From Dipteris shenzhenensis (lineage: Eukaryota; Polypodiophyta; Polypodiopsida; Gleicheniales): a stretch of DNA of 64,000 bases. The notes below the pieces were generated by a model. That model did no database searches. It was not told the origin of the DNA and saw only the letters and a program-made list of their open reading frames with translations. The stretch lies in assembly GCA_047967505.1 (NCBI GenBank), contig CM106541.1, one strand, 5' to 3'. Each line of letters begins with the position of its first letter. The first letter of the stretch is position 1. Below are positions 24,333 to 34,369 of this stretch, one piece after another. A program made the translations under genes and the position numbers.

Positions 24333-25450
24333 GCATATTAATACGTGCTGCCAAAGTGTATTATATAAGCTCTTCTCTATAAAGTGCCAAAGTGCCTTCT
24401 CTACAAGCTCGTCGTTGGGTAATGCACAGAGCGGAAGATTTTCTTTCGAAAGATTTTCAATGTTGCTGGAATTTGTAGCCGGTGTGTCACGAACCTGTTC
24501 TCTATCCTCTAGGCCCGGAATGAGATCAATGTGTTCTCTGTCCTCTAGGCCCGGAATGAGATCATTGATCAGAAGTAATCCTTGCTCATGTTGAAACATT
24601 TCTTAACTGGAAAGACACTGTTCGAGAGTCCAAGTGGACAAATGGTCGCCTTTGCCCCCAAGCTGTGGGTTACTCAATGAGAGTGGACATACAACGTGTG
24701 TAACTAAAAGCAGGTGCATAGATTTTCACTGATCGTGCTTCTCTCTCCATCACACCTACACACTCTCCATGGAACCAACATATATCTTTGCCTTTTCATG
24801 GCTTGAGAACCGCGTATTAATACGCGGTGCCAAACTCTCGTATCAAAGCAAGCTGAAATGACTTTCTTGCATGTGAGGAAGTAGTTTATGCTTGAATTAT
24901 CACTTCCTCTTAGTTTGAATTATCACTTCCTCTTTAATTAAATCACTCTTTGAATTGCCACTTCCTCACAGATCACAAAGCTTTTTGATCAAATCTTCGT
25001 CTCCAACTCAACTAGAGCCGTGGAGATAAAATCAAGTACCATGATAACAAGTTTGGAATGAAGGCCTTTCATGCAAGCTCTAAACGCATTTTTTTCATTG
25101 GTAGAGCATGCGTATTAATACGTGGTTGAAAACCTTTTAATCTTGCTTTTTTCCAAATGTTCTACCATTTTCTCATGCTACAAAGATTTTATAGTTTGCC
25201 TTTTATCAATTCTCCATTGAGGTGATTTGTTGGCAAGAATGATGTGTTTTAGGCAACGATTTGTTGGCCAAACATAGCATATTAATGAGCGGTTCCAAAC
25301 ATTATGAAAATTCCATATTTGTGCTTGAGGAAGGCAAGATTTCAGATGTCATTAAACAAGGCAATTTGCAGGTTTTAGCTCAGCATATTAATACGCTGTG
25401 CAAAAGGTTGTTCCTCGTGCAGATTTAGGAGGGCATATTAGTGTTGTGCT
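24333..25450. repeat. Array of palindromic motifs centred on CGTATTAATACG
   Basis: Copies at 24333-24348, 24810-24827, 25106-25125, 25277-25292, 25381-25398 and (weak) 25433-25446. The best, CCGCGTATTAATACGCGG at 24810, is an 18-bp perfect palindrome. The third contains the exact 12-bp core. Most are followed by a GGTGCCAAA-like tail, and the first two share an upstream CTTTTCATGGCTTGAG. They lie immediately upstream of the ParB/methyltransferase gene. Palindromes of this size are typical of dimeric DNA-binding proteins. Which protein binds here is unknown. Confidence 0.75.
24496..24567. repeat. 36-bp tandem repeat, two units
   Basis: TGTTCTCTRTCCTCTAGGCC starts at 24496 and again at 24532. 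Read on the minus strand, it gives two 12-residue units containing LIPGLEDRE. Confidence 0.85.
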
Positions 25451-26972
25451 CGTGCTTACTCTTGTAGCCATTTGTTGGGGCTTGAGCAAAAAGGTGAATT
25501 TTGGCCTGCCTTGATATAGCAAATTCTTGAAAAATAACAGATTGATTGTTTTTTCATCATGGATTGCTTTTTGTTATTGGTGGATTTCAGTCTTGGAATC
25601 ATGGTCAAGAAGAGGGTTTTGAAACTTTGTGAAAACGAAAAGCCTCCTCTTGCCACTACTGCAAGGGCACAAAGAAGGAAAAGAGAGTGCCCCCCGAGTG
25701 AGGGATCTGTCCATGACAATGTAGGGAACGAAAGAGACGTTCTTGAAGTGGATAGTGTTGCAATTCAAGGTATGGATGAAGAAATTGAGTGGTCACTTCC
25801 ACAAGAGGATGAAGAGATAGATGTCGATCTTGCGAAAATGGAGGTGGAGATGGCAAGAGGAGGTGATGTCATTGGCAAATGCAGACTCCTTGGCTCTGAT
25901 GAGTGTCCACTAATACCATTGTGTAGGATGATTCCATATGCTCACGTACGTGGTCTGAGGTCTGATGTGGCAACACTTAAAAGTGCTTTTCAATATGAAG
26001 GTTACTTACCTGAAAAAGGGGCTTTCATTGTTTCTCTTTGCACTTCAAATGGGGAGGAAACAAAAGTCACAAATGAAGTCAGAGAAACATGGACACCATT
26101 GTGGAGGGAAGTTGAAGGTGAATTTGAAAAGGAGCTTGCAAGTAAAAAAGAGTGGTAGTTTATGTGTAAGAAGATGTTTTATGTATGGGAGGGCAATCAT
26201 CGTACCACTGCATGGATGCAATTGATTTCTGAGGCCTACATGGAGACTAAGTCAAGACACATTAGGGTGATGTGCACAATGATAGACCCTCACCGTACTT
26301 CAGAGATTGCATTGCTTGCTGGATTGCAAAGAATGAATTCGTAAGTACATTAAAATATTTTATTTGATGCCATGCACGATTTGATATGGAAACTACTAAC
26401 TAGAATGCTATTTGAACCTTGTCTATTTGTGCAGATTGAATGAGCATGCTATCATTAAACCTAGTGTATGAGACACTCTTGTTAACACAAACAATATATG
26501 TGAGTGTGATGCCACCTTGTTTCTTAGTACTTTGACTAGTGAGCAATGTGTAGTCATTGAAAAAGCAAGGACAAGGGATTCAAAAGGGAAAAAACAATGG
26601 TACCCTTTGACAAGAGGATATCTTGCACGTTTGGTGTTTCAGGTGTCCTCATTTTTATTGTATTCACATTTCTCATTGTATTCATTCTTTTCATTTAGCA
26701 AGATTAGCATTTTTAATTGTATCCATTCACTATTTCTCAAGGGTCTTGATTTCGTAGGTTGAATACACTGGAGACCTTACACAAGCAATAGAACATGTGG
26801 GAAAGATAGTTTCTGAAGAGAGGAGTGCAAAGGCTGCACAAAGAGCGTACAAGAATTCACAAAAAGTACTCGGATAAAATGGGAATGGTATGTGACCATC
26901 TTTTTCTTGAATGCTATTGATGGCTTTTAATGTGAAGTATCTTATCTTTTTGCTTATGCTGAATCATCCTAG

Positions 26973-27180
26973 GTGCTCAACATCCTTGATCCTAAACTTG
27001 GTGATGTGTGGAAGAAAAAGGTTTTTTCATTGCGCTTTGAAAGTCATGATTCTATTGTTACCTTATCCAAGCTAAAGTGCTCAACATCCTTGATCCTAAA
27101 CTTGGTGATGTGTGGAAGAAAAAGGTTTTTTCATTGCGCTTTGAAAGTCATGATTCTATTGTTACGCTAAAGTATCTTGC
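26973..27180 (+). repeat. 104-bp tandem duplication in exon 4
   Basis: GTGCTCAACATCCTTGATCC starts at 26973 and again at 27077, and the two 104-base copies are almost identical. 104 is not divisible by three, so the duplication shifts the frame of the ParB/methyltransferase-like gene. Confidence 0.93.
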
Positions 27181-27717
27181 TAATGTGGAGTTGAGAAATG
27201 AGAAGAGACTCATGTTGCTATCACTTCTCGATGCCAACAAGAGGATAAGGGAGATGTATTTTATGCCTGCAGGAGATAATGAGTATAGAGGGTAAATGTT
27301 TCATGCCTATCCTATATTTTCCCAAGATGGTATGTGCTTAGTTGGATTTCTTTCTTTGATGTGCTAGTTTGATTTCTTTCCAAGTAGGTGGTTAACAAAG
27401 GAGAAATTCCTTGAGAAAGTGGAGATCCAATCATCAATGGCTTTGGAGGATTTATGTGCACTTTGTGCAATGACCCAGCCACTTGACTTGCCGGAAGATT
27501 ATACACTACAACAATATATAGAGGACATTAAGTTGGAGGGACGAAAGCATATGTTTGCTTCCTTGAGATCCAGGGATGGGAAGGCTGAGCTCAAGAGTGG
27601 GAGAAGAGGAGATGGAGGAGCTAGAGGAAGGCAACTGAGCTTGATCAAGTAATGTAGCGTGTGGTTTTTAGGTATAGTTTTGAGTTCTTTTGTTATGTTG
27701 CATTATCTTTGTGAGCA

Positions 27718-27975
27718 CTTTGACATAACATTAAATTGTATGTCATACAATCTTTATGGTATCTCTCCCACTTAGTGCAAGAAGGAAAATTGAAAGATCT
27801 CCCTAGGCAGTGCAAAGGGTGGTTTAGGGTTACCTTGCAGTATCTTTCTAAGAGCTTTGACACAACATTAAACTGTATGTCTTTAAGGTATCTCTCCCAC
27901 TTGGTGCAAGAAGGAAAATTGAATGATTTGCCTAGACAGTGCAAAGGGTGGTTGGAGATTGGGAACCCAGCAAGT
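27718..27975 (+). repeat. About 137-bp diverged duplication around exon 6
   Basis: CTTTGACAYAACATTAAAYTG begins at 27718 and 27855. Both copies contain GTATCTCTCCCACTT and a KGWxxQ-type coding block (CAGTGCAAAGGGTGGTT). The copies are more diverged than those of the 104-bp repeat, so this duplication is older. Confidence 0.8.
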
Positions 27976-30900
27976 TGCATGTACCCAGGAACCATGCATG
28001 CATTGTCTCAATGAGAACTTGCACATTGCCCTTGGTGGATTGACTTCACTGATGGTCAAGTTTTAACAAGAGAGAGAGATCTCTTCACACAATATTCTAC
28101 AAGCAAGAAAAGTGAAGATAAGGCCACAAGCAAGACAGACAAGGGGAGTCAAAAGGCTACAACTTTTGTGCCACCACCGAAGGATGTTCCACCCCAGGAT
28201 GAAGAAGGTGTTTATTAAATCATTTTGATAAATTTGTTCAATTGTTGTGGAAAGTATTTTTGGTTGTAGATTGACCGATTCGATTTACTTGCACAGTTGT
28301 TGTAGAGATTCCAGCTCGTGTTGATAAAGAACGTCAGGAAAGCATTGGCCAAGACCAAGGTATAATCATTTCTCCTTTCATGAAACAATTGCTCTATATA
28401 CAATAACTCATTGTTATATCATTTCCATTACTGCAGGAAAAGGTTATATTGTTATATTTGTGATATTGTATATTACAGGAAGTAGGATGGTTGTGAAAGA
28501 GATGATCACTTATGTCTTTCATCATCCATCACCTATGGATCCCACTGTGTGTCGAGGAGACACATTGCTTTGCAATTGTTCCATTGGAGATTATATTGCC
28601 ATGGGCTTGGACTTTGTTGATGGGAAGAAGAATGGTGTTTACATGCAAGCTCATGAATTTTTCTTAGCAGTGGCTCAAAAAGAAACAGACTATAGAAGAT
28701 TTGGCAAGAAGGTGAAGTGGGCTGCAAACTTTATGTTGCTTGACTTTCCGATTGGTTTTGAGATTTGTGGAGATGTTGGCCTCCCCTCATGGAACAAACT
28801 CACAGAGGATCACTTGAAGTATGGCATAGCTGTAGCTGCAGCGACATTGGATGATGAGGGGTGGTTGGTACTCATCTATCCATTGGCAAGTAAGCTTCTA
28901 TTTACATCCATTTACTTCCTTCTTTCGCTTTACTTCCATTTAAGACTTCGAGCATGGATGCTCTTTGACAATATGGATATTTTGTATGATATGTATATGA
29001 AGGACCATGTATTACATGGATGGAACGATATGCTCATGCACAAGGATTGGAGGTGGACCGTCATGTATTTGTGCTAGAAAAGCTTCCATATGGTCACATA
29101 AATGTACATGAAGGAGAAAATATGTTGGTGAGTTGGGTTCATGAAGTTTCTTCTTATCATTGTATGGTGTGAGAGATAAAATGTCAATGACATATGTTCC
29201 TTCATCTTGCAGATGCGATCCTTCATGCTTGTGTTTGTGAGGCGTGTGGGCCATAAACCACCAACATTCCATGTGGAGAGTAAACCTCTTTTTGACAAGT
29301 TGAATGTTTGCCAAATGAGTGACCACTGGACTCACTATCTCCCTGACATACAAAAGACAGCTCGAGGAGCATTAGAGAAATCTGCTAGTTTCATTGAGTG
29401 TTTGTTGATCCTTTTGTGTCCTCCTGGTGGTTTGTGCATGGAGATGGGATGTGGTGTGGCACCTCTCATGAGAGCATGCTTGGCAAATCGGCGTGCATGC
29501 TTCTCTTTTGATAATGATGTTTTCATTGTGAGTAGTGTTGTGGAGCCACTTGTGCAAACCGCCAATGCAAAGAGAGCTCGATTGGAACTTCTTGATCAAG
29601 ACATTGAGGGTGATGAGAATACTATTGAGCCTCTCAAAAACCCTTATGACTCATAGTGAGCTACTTTTAGCTTGACTTCTTTTGTGCTTGTTTTGGTGAT
29701 ATTTAGTGACATTTTAGAGTTGTGTGATTAACATGGTCAGGGGTAATGACAAACTATGGTGATTGGTGTTTTTTAATACTTTTGATTGGAGGAAGACACA
29801 TAAATTCTAGCACTCATCTAACTATTCTCTTATGCCACACTTAATTAAAGGCTCACTCCATGTGATCTTATGTGATATTGGTCAAACTATGAAGTGCAAA
29901 TGATAAGTAATTTCTTTTGGAAAGTCAAATGCAATGCTTTAGGATGAGTACGTCTTATCATACATGTTGTTTTGAAGGTAGGAATGGAGCATGGTGTGCT
30001 TGGGTGTAGAGTTCATTGCTTGCATTCTTAAATGTGATATGTCGCAAAAATACTTCAATAATGTTCAATAGTCAAATAGCCATATAAACTTTAGTGCTAT
30101 TTGTACATTCATATATATTTACGCTGTATATTGTGTGTGTAGTGAGCTACCATGCTATGCAGAAGCAATGGCAAGGGAAATCATGAAAAGAGATAAGACT
30201 GTTCAAAGGATCAGAGGGATAAAACAAGTTCGTTGTGTCTTTGTTGATGATGAATGCTCAACAAGTTCGACTTGAGCTTCAGTTTGTTGTTGAATTATAA
30301 GTCAATTTATTGCTTCAACTTGGTCTTCAATCGTTGAAAGGAAACTAAGAAAGACTATTGGTGATGGATTATCATGTTCCATAAGATATTCTAGTGCTTG
30401 TATGATCATGTTTGTTGGCTTTTTTTGTTTCTAGTTGTCAGATCCTAAGTCAATTGTCATATCTATAATATACTAAGCACGCTAATTGGATAGGATCATT
30501 TAGAGAATGTGGGACCTTGGATTTAATGTGATGAATGTAAACCGTTACATCAATTCAATTAGAGTGGTATCAATTGGTATCATGAGGTGCGCCTGATTCT
30601 TGCATTGGGTTCTGAATCCTCGAACCACCTACAGGCTTCGAGATCACGCAGATAGCATAGTTCGTGATCAATCTTTCTGGGTTTTTTCTTATCTTCAATT
30701 TGTTTCATGTACTTCCATCACCATGCTTGAAGGACAGAAGTCAACATCCAAATAATGTTCTATAATGCATCCTTTTTTTCTCTTGTATAAATTGGATAGA
30801 ATATTTTTGAAGGGTGAATGGCTGTTGTTGTAAATACTATATGGCCACTATGAATGCAAAAATGATGCCCGGTGGAACGAAATGGATATAGTCTATTTCA

Positions 30901-31269
30901 ACTTTAAACCTTTGTTTCATAGAGGTCCAATAAGATCGTTCTTGCAAATTTTTTGGGTGGATTGTTTGTCTTCCTAAATAGTTTTAAGATGGAGGGGAAT
31001 GTTGGGAGACTATTATTTTCCCATTTGCAAGAAGGCAAATGCTTGCTTTATTTTATTATTTTTTCCTTTTTGCATGACTACACATACAACATCACTACTT
31101 ATCTTAATGTCCTTCCGGTCAAAACATTTAGTGTTTAATTTGTTAATGGACCATGTATTTCTTAGATGGACCATGTTAAATGTGTTACTTGATAGGATAG
31201 GAATGCAACATCATGTTTTCAATTGCATGTTGGAATCATGACTTTAACTATGTAAAGTGTACTCTCTTG

Positions 31270-31331
31270 GTTTTCGCTGCTCGCTTTTCTTACCTCGCTT
31301 AATTTTTGTCGCTCGCTTTATCGACTACCTC
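31270..31331 (-). repeat. Right terminal inverted repeat of the MULE-like transposon
   Basis: Contains CTGCTCGCTTTT (31277-31288) and GTCGCTCGCTTTATCGACTA, ending CCTC. This is the mirror of the left end at 15508. The region 30276-31270 holds only AT-rich sequence without a supported gene. Confidence 0.7.
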
Positions 31332-31340
31332 CATCTTGAA

Positions 31341-31588
31341 GAGGCACCATGATAGAATCTGAAATACTGATAGACAACTAGTACATAACTTTTCTGGCTC
31401 TCTCATGCCAGCCTTTAAATGCCTACAACTCCTGTTGATTGGGAACATTAGGAATAATTGGTTCTTGTTCAACTCCAATAATGAACTCCCAATAGCCTTT
31501 TCCCTTAAGGAAATTCATCATTCTAAGCTTGGAAGTTGTTCTTGTCAAGCTTTTCAGTGACTATCTGTAAAAGAGCATTAGACGCCAT
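31341..31588 (-). pseudogene. Copia A gag, N-terminal fragment
   Basis: ATG at 31588 (MASNALLQIVTEKLDKNN) matches the gag start of the sister copies at 46916 and 59485. A deletion of about eight bases after FQA shifts the frame. The sequence then stops at the transposon insertion and resumes at 15507. Confidence 0.8.
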
Positions 31589-32121
31589 TATAGAACACTG
31601 CAAAAAATATTCTGTCACTGCAAAAAACACAAATTCTACCTCACAAGGGCAAATCTGCAAAACTAACGAAAGTGGTATTTGACCACACAGTCACTTCCTA
31701 GTGATGATTTTGCATCAACAGGCAATAAGAATGATTCTATCACTCCCAATATCTCTGTGCACATGCATACGATGCAATTACTATGGTAACTTTTCACCGA
31801 CCTGTAGAACAGTGGTCGCACAGTAGAAACAGGGCACCTTTCTGAGTGCCTGTAGAAAACTTCCGCCACCAAAACAGGCCCCGAAATGACCTCGAATAAA
31901 AAAAATAATGTCACCAAGGGCTCCTCCTTCTCCTGCATCATATATTGCCTCTCGTCGCACCGCAAAGGGTGTCCCAATCTACGACAGTGCACTCTTGCAC
32001 TTTTCGGTTGTGCTACCTGCAGAGATTTGCTCCCAAACTCGAAAAAGGAAAGCAACACCGATCCTCTTACCAAGACACCGCGAACTTGGTTTGCTTTCTT
32101 GAGCTCCTTACCACGAACTGA

Positions 32122-32294
32122 GCTCTGATACCATGTGAAGAGAGTGGGAGAGAAGGAAGGAGTCTCACTTGCGGCTTTCTCACATGCACAATGGGGGAAT
32201 ACACACAAAGGTGGAGGCTGAAAACAGTTTTCCTCTTCTTAGTTGTGAAAGCCAAAAGAACTCTCTCTAAGTACAAAAGGAATAGGTGAACCCT
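32122..32294 (-). repeat. Primer site and truncated 5' LTR of copia A
   Basis: TGGTATCAGAGC (32133-32122) abuts the LTR, which starts TGTGAAGAG at 32134. It matches the first 161 bases of 10430-10787 and then stops abruptly at 32294 after GGTGAACCCT. Confidence 0.85.
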
Positions 32295-32557
32295 ATCAAC
32301 AGATAACAAGATCTCGTATGCAAGAGAGAAAAGTGGATAGTATGGAGAATCAAAAATTTACTGTAAAACTGATACAATAGATGGCGCTGCCTCCTAGCCA
32401 TGTGCTCCTGTGTGAGAAGCTTCTATGGCATGCTGGAAATAGTAGAGGACAGAGGCTGGATGCTAAGGAATTAGGGTTGATGTAGCCAGTGATGATTATG
32501 GGCTTCACGGGCTTGCTCTGATATAGCCACCAGTCGTAGTCAGTTAGACCCAATTGG

Positions 32558-32603
32558 GAGACCGACCCAGTCCGCCCAAAAGGACTGACTAGAGGTCGGT
32601 CTC
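32558..32603. other. Strong nested hairpin
   Basis: GAGACCGACC (32558-32567) pairs perfectly with GGTCGGTCTC (32594-32603). Just inside it CAGTCC (32568-32573) pairs with GGACTG (32582-32587). It lies between the truncated copia A LTR and the next TR-GAG remnant. It could be a small foldback element or part of an LTR; the 300 surrounding bases have no gene. Confidence 0.6.
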
Positions 32604-32626
32604 AAAATAGGCCACTGACCACATGT

Positions 32627-34255
32627 TAGAACTGGTGCAAAATAGAGAAACTAACCTACGGACTCCGTTCGGCCCAGAGCCATCCAAGATCATCTGGGGC
32701 TCCAAACGGGCCCCATAGCTCGAGAGTGTTGGAACACTGAAAGGAAAGAGTAGAGTTGACACAAATTCAGAATACTTGCTTATAGAATGAAGAAGAAAGA
32801 GGTCCTTAAGTAGGCACCTCATACAAGGTCACTGACATCACTGATGACCTCAAAGCTCCTCAATCATCTCCTCAATCTGCTCCTAGATTCACTCAATCAT
32901 CCTATGTGGCTTTTCCACCACCTAACTATGCTTGTGGGCACCTAACTGTGCCTCTAGCACTCACACATAGAAACATAAGGTGCGCCTGAAGCATACACCT
33001 TGAGATATCCCAACAAACCCCCCCTCAAGGAAATGCCTCAGGCTATGTCAATGAGACATCTAGTCTCATAGTTTCTCATGCCATCTCATGGTGGTCAAGG
33101 ATAATCTATGGCTAGGTTCTCATGCTAGCAAGGGTTCCCTTGGTGGGTGTAAGAAGGTAAACAGAAAGGGATACAAATAGACCTTCCAATGGTTATCTCC
33201 CCTGCATGTACATGCACACAATGTCTGCAGGAGGTACCATGGAGCAAAACATACACATGGCCTACATCATAAGGTGACCAGAGGTGTTTACAAAACACAT
33301 AACACACAATAGTTTATTTTCATTCATTTTGGAGGACTATCCAGGCTGAGTACCTTGACATAAAAAGAGAGATCTGGAGCATACATAGAAATGATTTAAA
33401 ATGCATAATCTTCATGGGATGCCTCATCTTGTGGAGGTAAATTCACTGTAAGTAGATTTGCATTTTCTGTCTTTGCTTTGTCTCTGCAAAACTTCTCACT
33501 ATGGTTGTTTTTGCCACAGTGCTTGCATGGATTAACTTTGAAGCAGTCCTTTGAAAGGTGATTTGTCTTTCCACAGTGATTGCAAGGAGAATACTTGCCC
33601 TTCTGGAATTTCATAACATAAGCAGTGTCATTGCCTTTCCTTAGCTCCATGTGTCTTTCTTCTTCTTGGAGAGCTGAGATAATGCCTTCAAGGTTTGGAT
33701 TGGGAAGATTCTTCAAAGTGCTAACAATGTGATCAAAACTTTCAGGCATACTCTTAAGTAGCACTGCCATAGCATCATCAGGGGTGATAGGAGAGTTGAT
33801 AGAAGCTAACTGAGTCATAAGACTCCGCATATAGTTGACATGAGCAGCTAAAGTAGTATCACTTGCCATCTTTAATTCAAAGAAATAGATTTTAAGTGAT
33901 AGTTTAGATATGTGTGAGCTTGCACCAAAAATCAAATCTAGCTTCTGCCAAGCTTCCGATGGAGACTCCAAGTCAGATATATGATGTATGTAATCATCAC
34001 CCAAAGCTAAAGCAATTATACCATATGCTTTTTCTTCTCTTGCTGGATCCCTTGCCGATCGTGTTGGAGTTGAAGTTTCTCCAGCATTTGAGGCTGTAGA
34101 AGAAGCGGTAGGAGTAGGTTTGACAAGTGCCCATAAGTTCTCCCGCATCAATGCAAATTTTACCTTCATTTGCCATGTATGGAAGCCCTTTCCATTGAAC
34201 TTCTCAAGATTATATAAGGTAGCCATGAGAGGGTCTAACCCAGATATTGGGCAGT
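32627..34255 (-). mobile_element. Second TR-GAG remnant
   Basis: Same design as the element at 17704: LTR end CCCAACA at 33015, polypurine tract just beyond (plus-strand CCCCCCCTCAAGG), then a conserved untranslated block (CTCATAGTTTCTCATGCCATC) shared with 18070-18150, then gag. The start of the LTR (about 32627) is inferred. The other LTR is missing: homology stops at about 34255 after the conserved GAGAGGGTCTAACCCAGAT. Confidence 0.7.
33396..34226 (-). CDS. gag: Gag protein of the second TR-GAG element
   Basis: An intact 276-residue frame, clearly related to the gag at 18313-19146 along its whole length (MATLYNLEKFNGKGFHTWQM start). It has two CCHC knuckles, CNHCGKTNHLSKDC and CKHCGKNNHSEKFC. 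Again no pol follows. An open frame despite loss of one LTR suggests recent activity of the family. Confidence 0.9.
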   Translation of the reverse strand: MATLYNLEKFNGKGFHTWQMKVKFALMRENLWALVKPTPTASSTASNAGETSTPTRSARDPAREEKAYGIIALALGDDYIHHISDLESPSEAWQKLDLIFGASSHISKLSLKIYFFELKMASDTTLAAHVNYMRSLMTQLASINSPITPDDAMAVLLKSMPESFDHIVSTLKNLPNPNLEGIISALQEEERHMELRKGNDTAYVMKFQKGKYSPCNHCGKTNHLSKDCFKVNPCKHCGKNNHSEKFCRDKAKTENANLLTVNLPPQDEASHEDYAF

Positions 34256-34369
34256 GAATTTTTATCTAGCAATTTGCATTTATATGGTGAAGGTGATTTC
34301 TTTGTTCAAAAAGACTAATTTTTTGTAAAGGGAGTAGACGCTGCCATTAAATTGGTAATACCTTCCTGA

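Larger units (their letters stand above)
22027..25558. promoter_or_regulatory. Repeat-rich spacer between divergent transposon genes
   Basis: Both transposon genes read outward from this 3.5 kb, so it should hold both promoters. It contains many degenerate TAACTTCTAACTTCATG-like units (about 22430-22620), two GAGTACTTGCA/CTCCATCTCTTCTTC modules (23838-23945), a 36-bp tandem repeat (24496-24567) and the palindrome array (24333-25450). No conserved coding sequence is evident. A 109-residue minus-strand frame (24599-24270) includes a doubled LIPGLEDRE unit but has no other support. Confidence 0.5.
25601..30275 (+). pseudogene. ParB-like plus beta-class DNA methyltransferase-like gene
   Basis: Eleven exons join at GT-AG sites: 25601-26340, 26435-26642, 26758-26887, 26973-27291, 27388-27648, about 27888-28207, 28297-28359, 28479-28889, 29003-29127, 29213-29655 and 30143-30275. 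An alternative in-frame ATG is at 25559. Exons 1-2 resemble a ParB/sulfiredoxin domain: IPYAHVRGLRSD, then FYVWEGNHRTTAW and an I-R-V strand. Exons 8-10 resemble a beta-class N4-cytosine/N6-adenine methyltransferase. They carry the catalytic-motif block NFMLLDFPIGF, then KLTEDHLKYGI and EGWLVLIYP. The cofactor block ALEKSASF, LLCPPGGLCMEMGCG comes last, the order typical of that class. DPPY has become DFPI and FxGxG is degenerate, so catalysis is doubtful. Breaks are TAG at 26156, TGA at 26469 and 28012, a frameshift near 26878, and a 104-bp duplication in exon 4. Confidence 0.65.
15508..31331. mobile_element. 15.8-kb MULE-like transposon with ParB/methyltransferase cargo
   Basis: CATCTTGAA flanks the element on both sides (15499-15507 and 31332-31340). 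The next four bases, GAGG, are also shared, so the edge is ambiguous by four bases. Removing the element restores the copia A gag sequence. The ends form imperfect inverted repeats of about 55 bases: GAGGGTTACC on the left against GAGGTAGTC on the right, both followed by AAAGCRAGCRA and AAAAGCGAGCAG. A nine-base duplication fits Mutator-like elements. Inside are a minus-strand SWIM-type transposase (22026-16593), a divergent plus-strand ParB/methyltransferase-like gene (25601-30275) and a repeat-rich spacer. A TR-GAG element (17704-20349) inserted later. Confidence 0.8.
10430..32294 (-). mobile_element. Copia element A, split by a large DNA transposon
   Basis: A minus-strand copia of the same family as those at 46021 and 58580. 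Its 3' LTR is 10430-10787, gag-pol runs from 15507 down to 10748, and the gag start with primer site and partial 5' LTR lies at 31332-32294. The two halves meet in the gag codons for the IQDAST region when 15508-31331 is removed. The 5' LTR is cut after 161 of 358 bases at 32294. Confidence 0.85.

Noticed and set aside
24333-25450. CRISPR-like array
   Set aside because: The repeats are short, diverged and irregularly spaced, and the context is a plant nuclear genome.
25601-30275. Treating the ParB/methyltransferase gene as bacterial contamination
   Set aside because: It has at least ten GT-AG introns and lies inside a transposon that interrupts a plant copia element.
33458-34099. Plus-strand frames opposite the second TR-GAG gag
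   Set aside because: Antisense shadows of an intact, recognisable gag gene.
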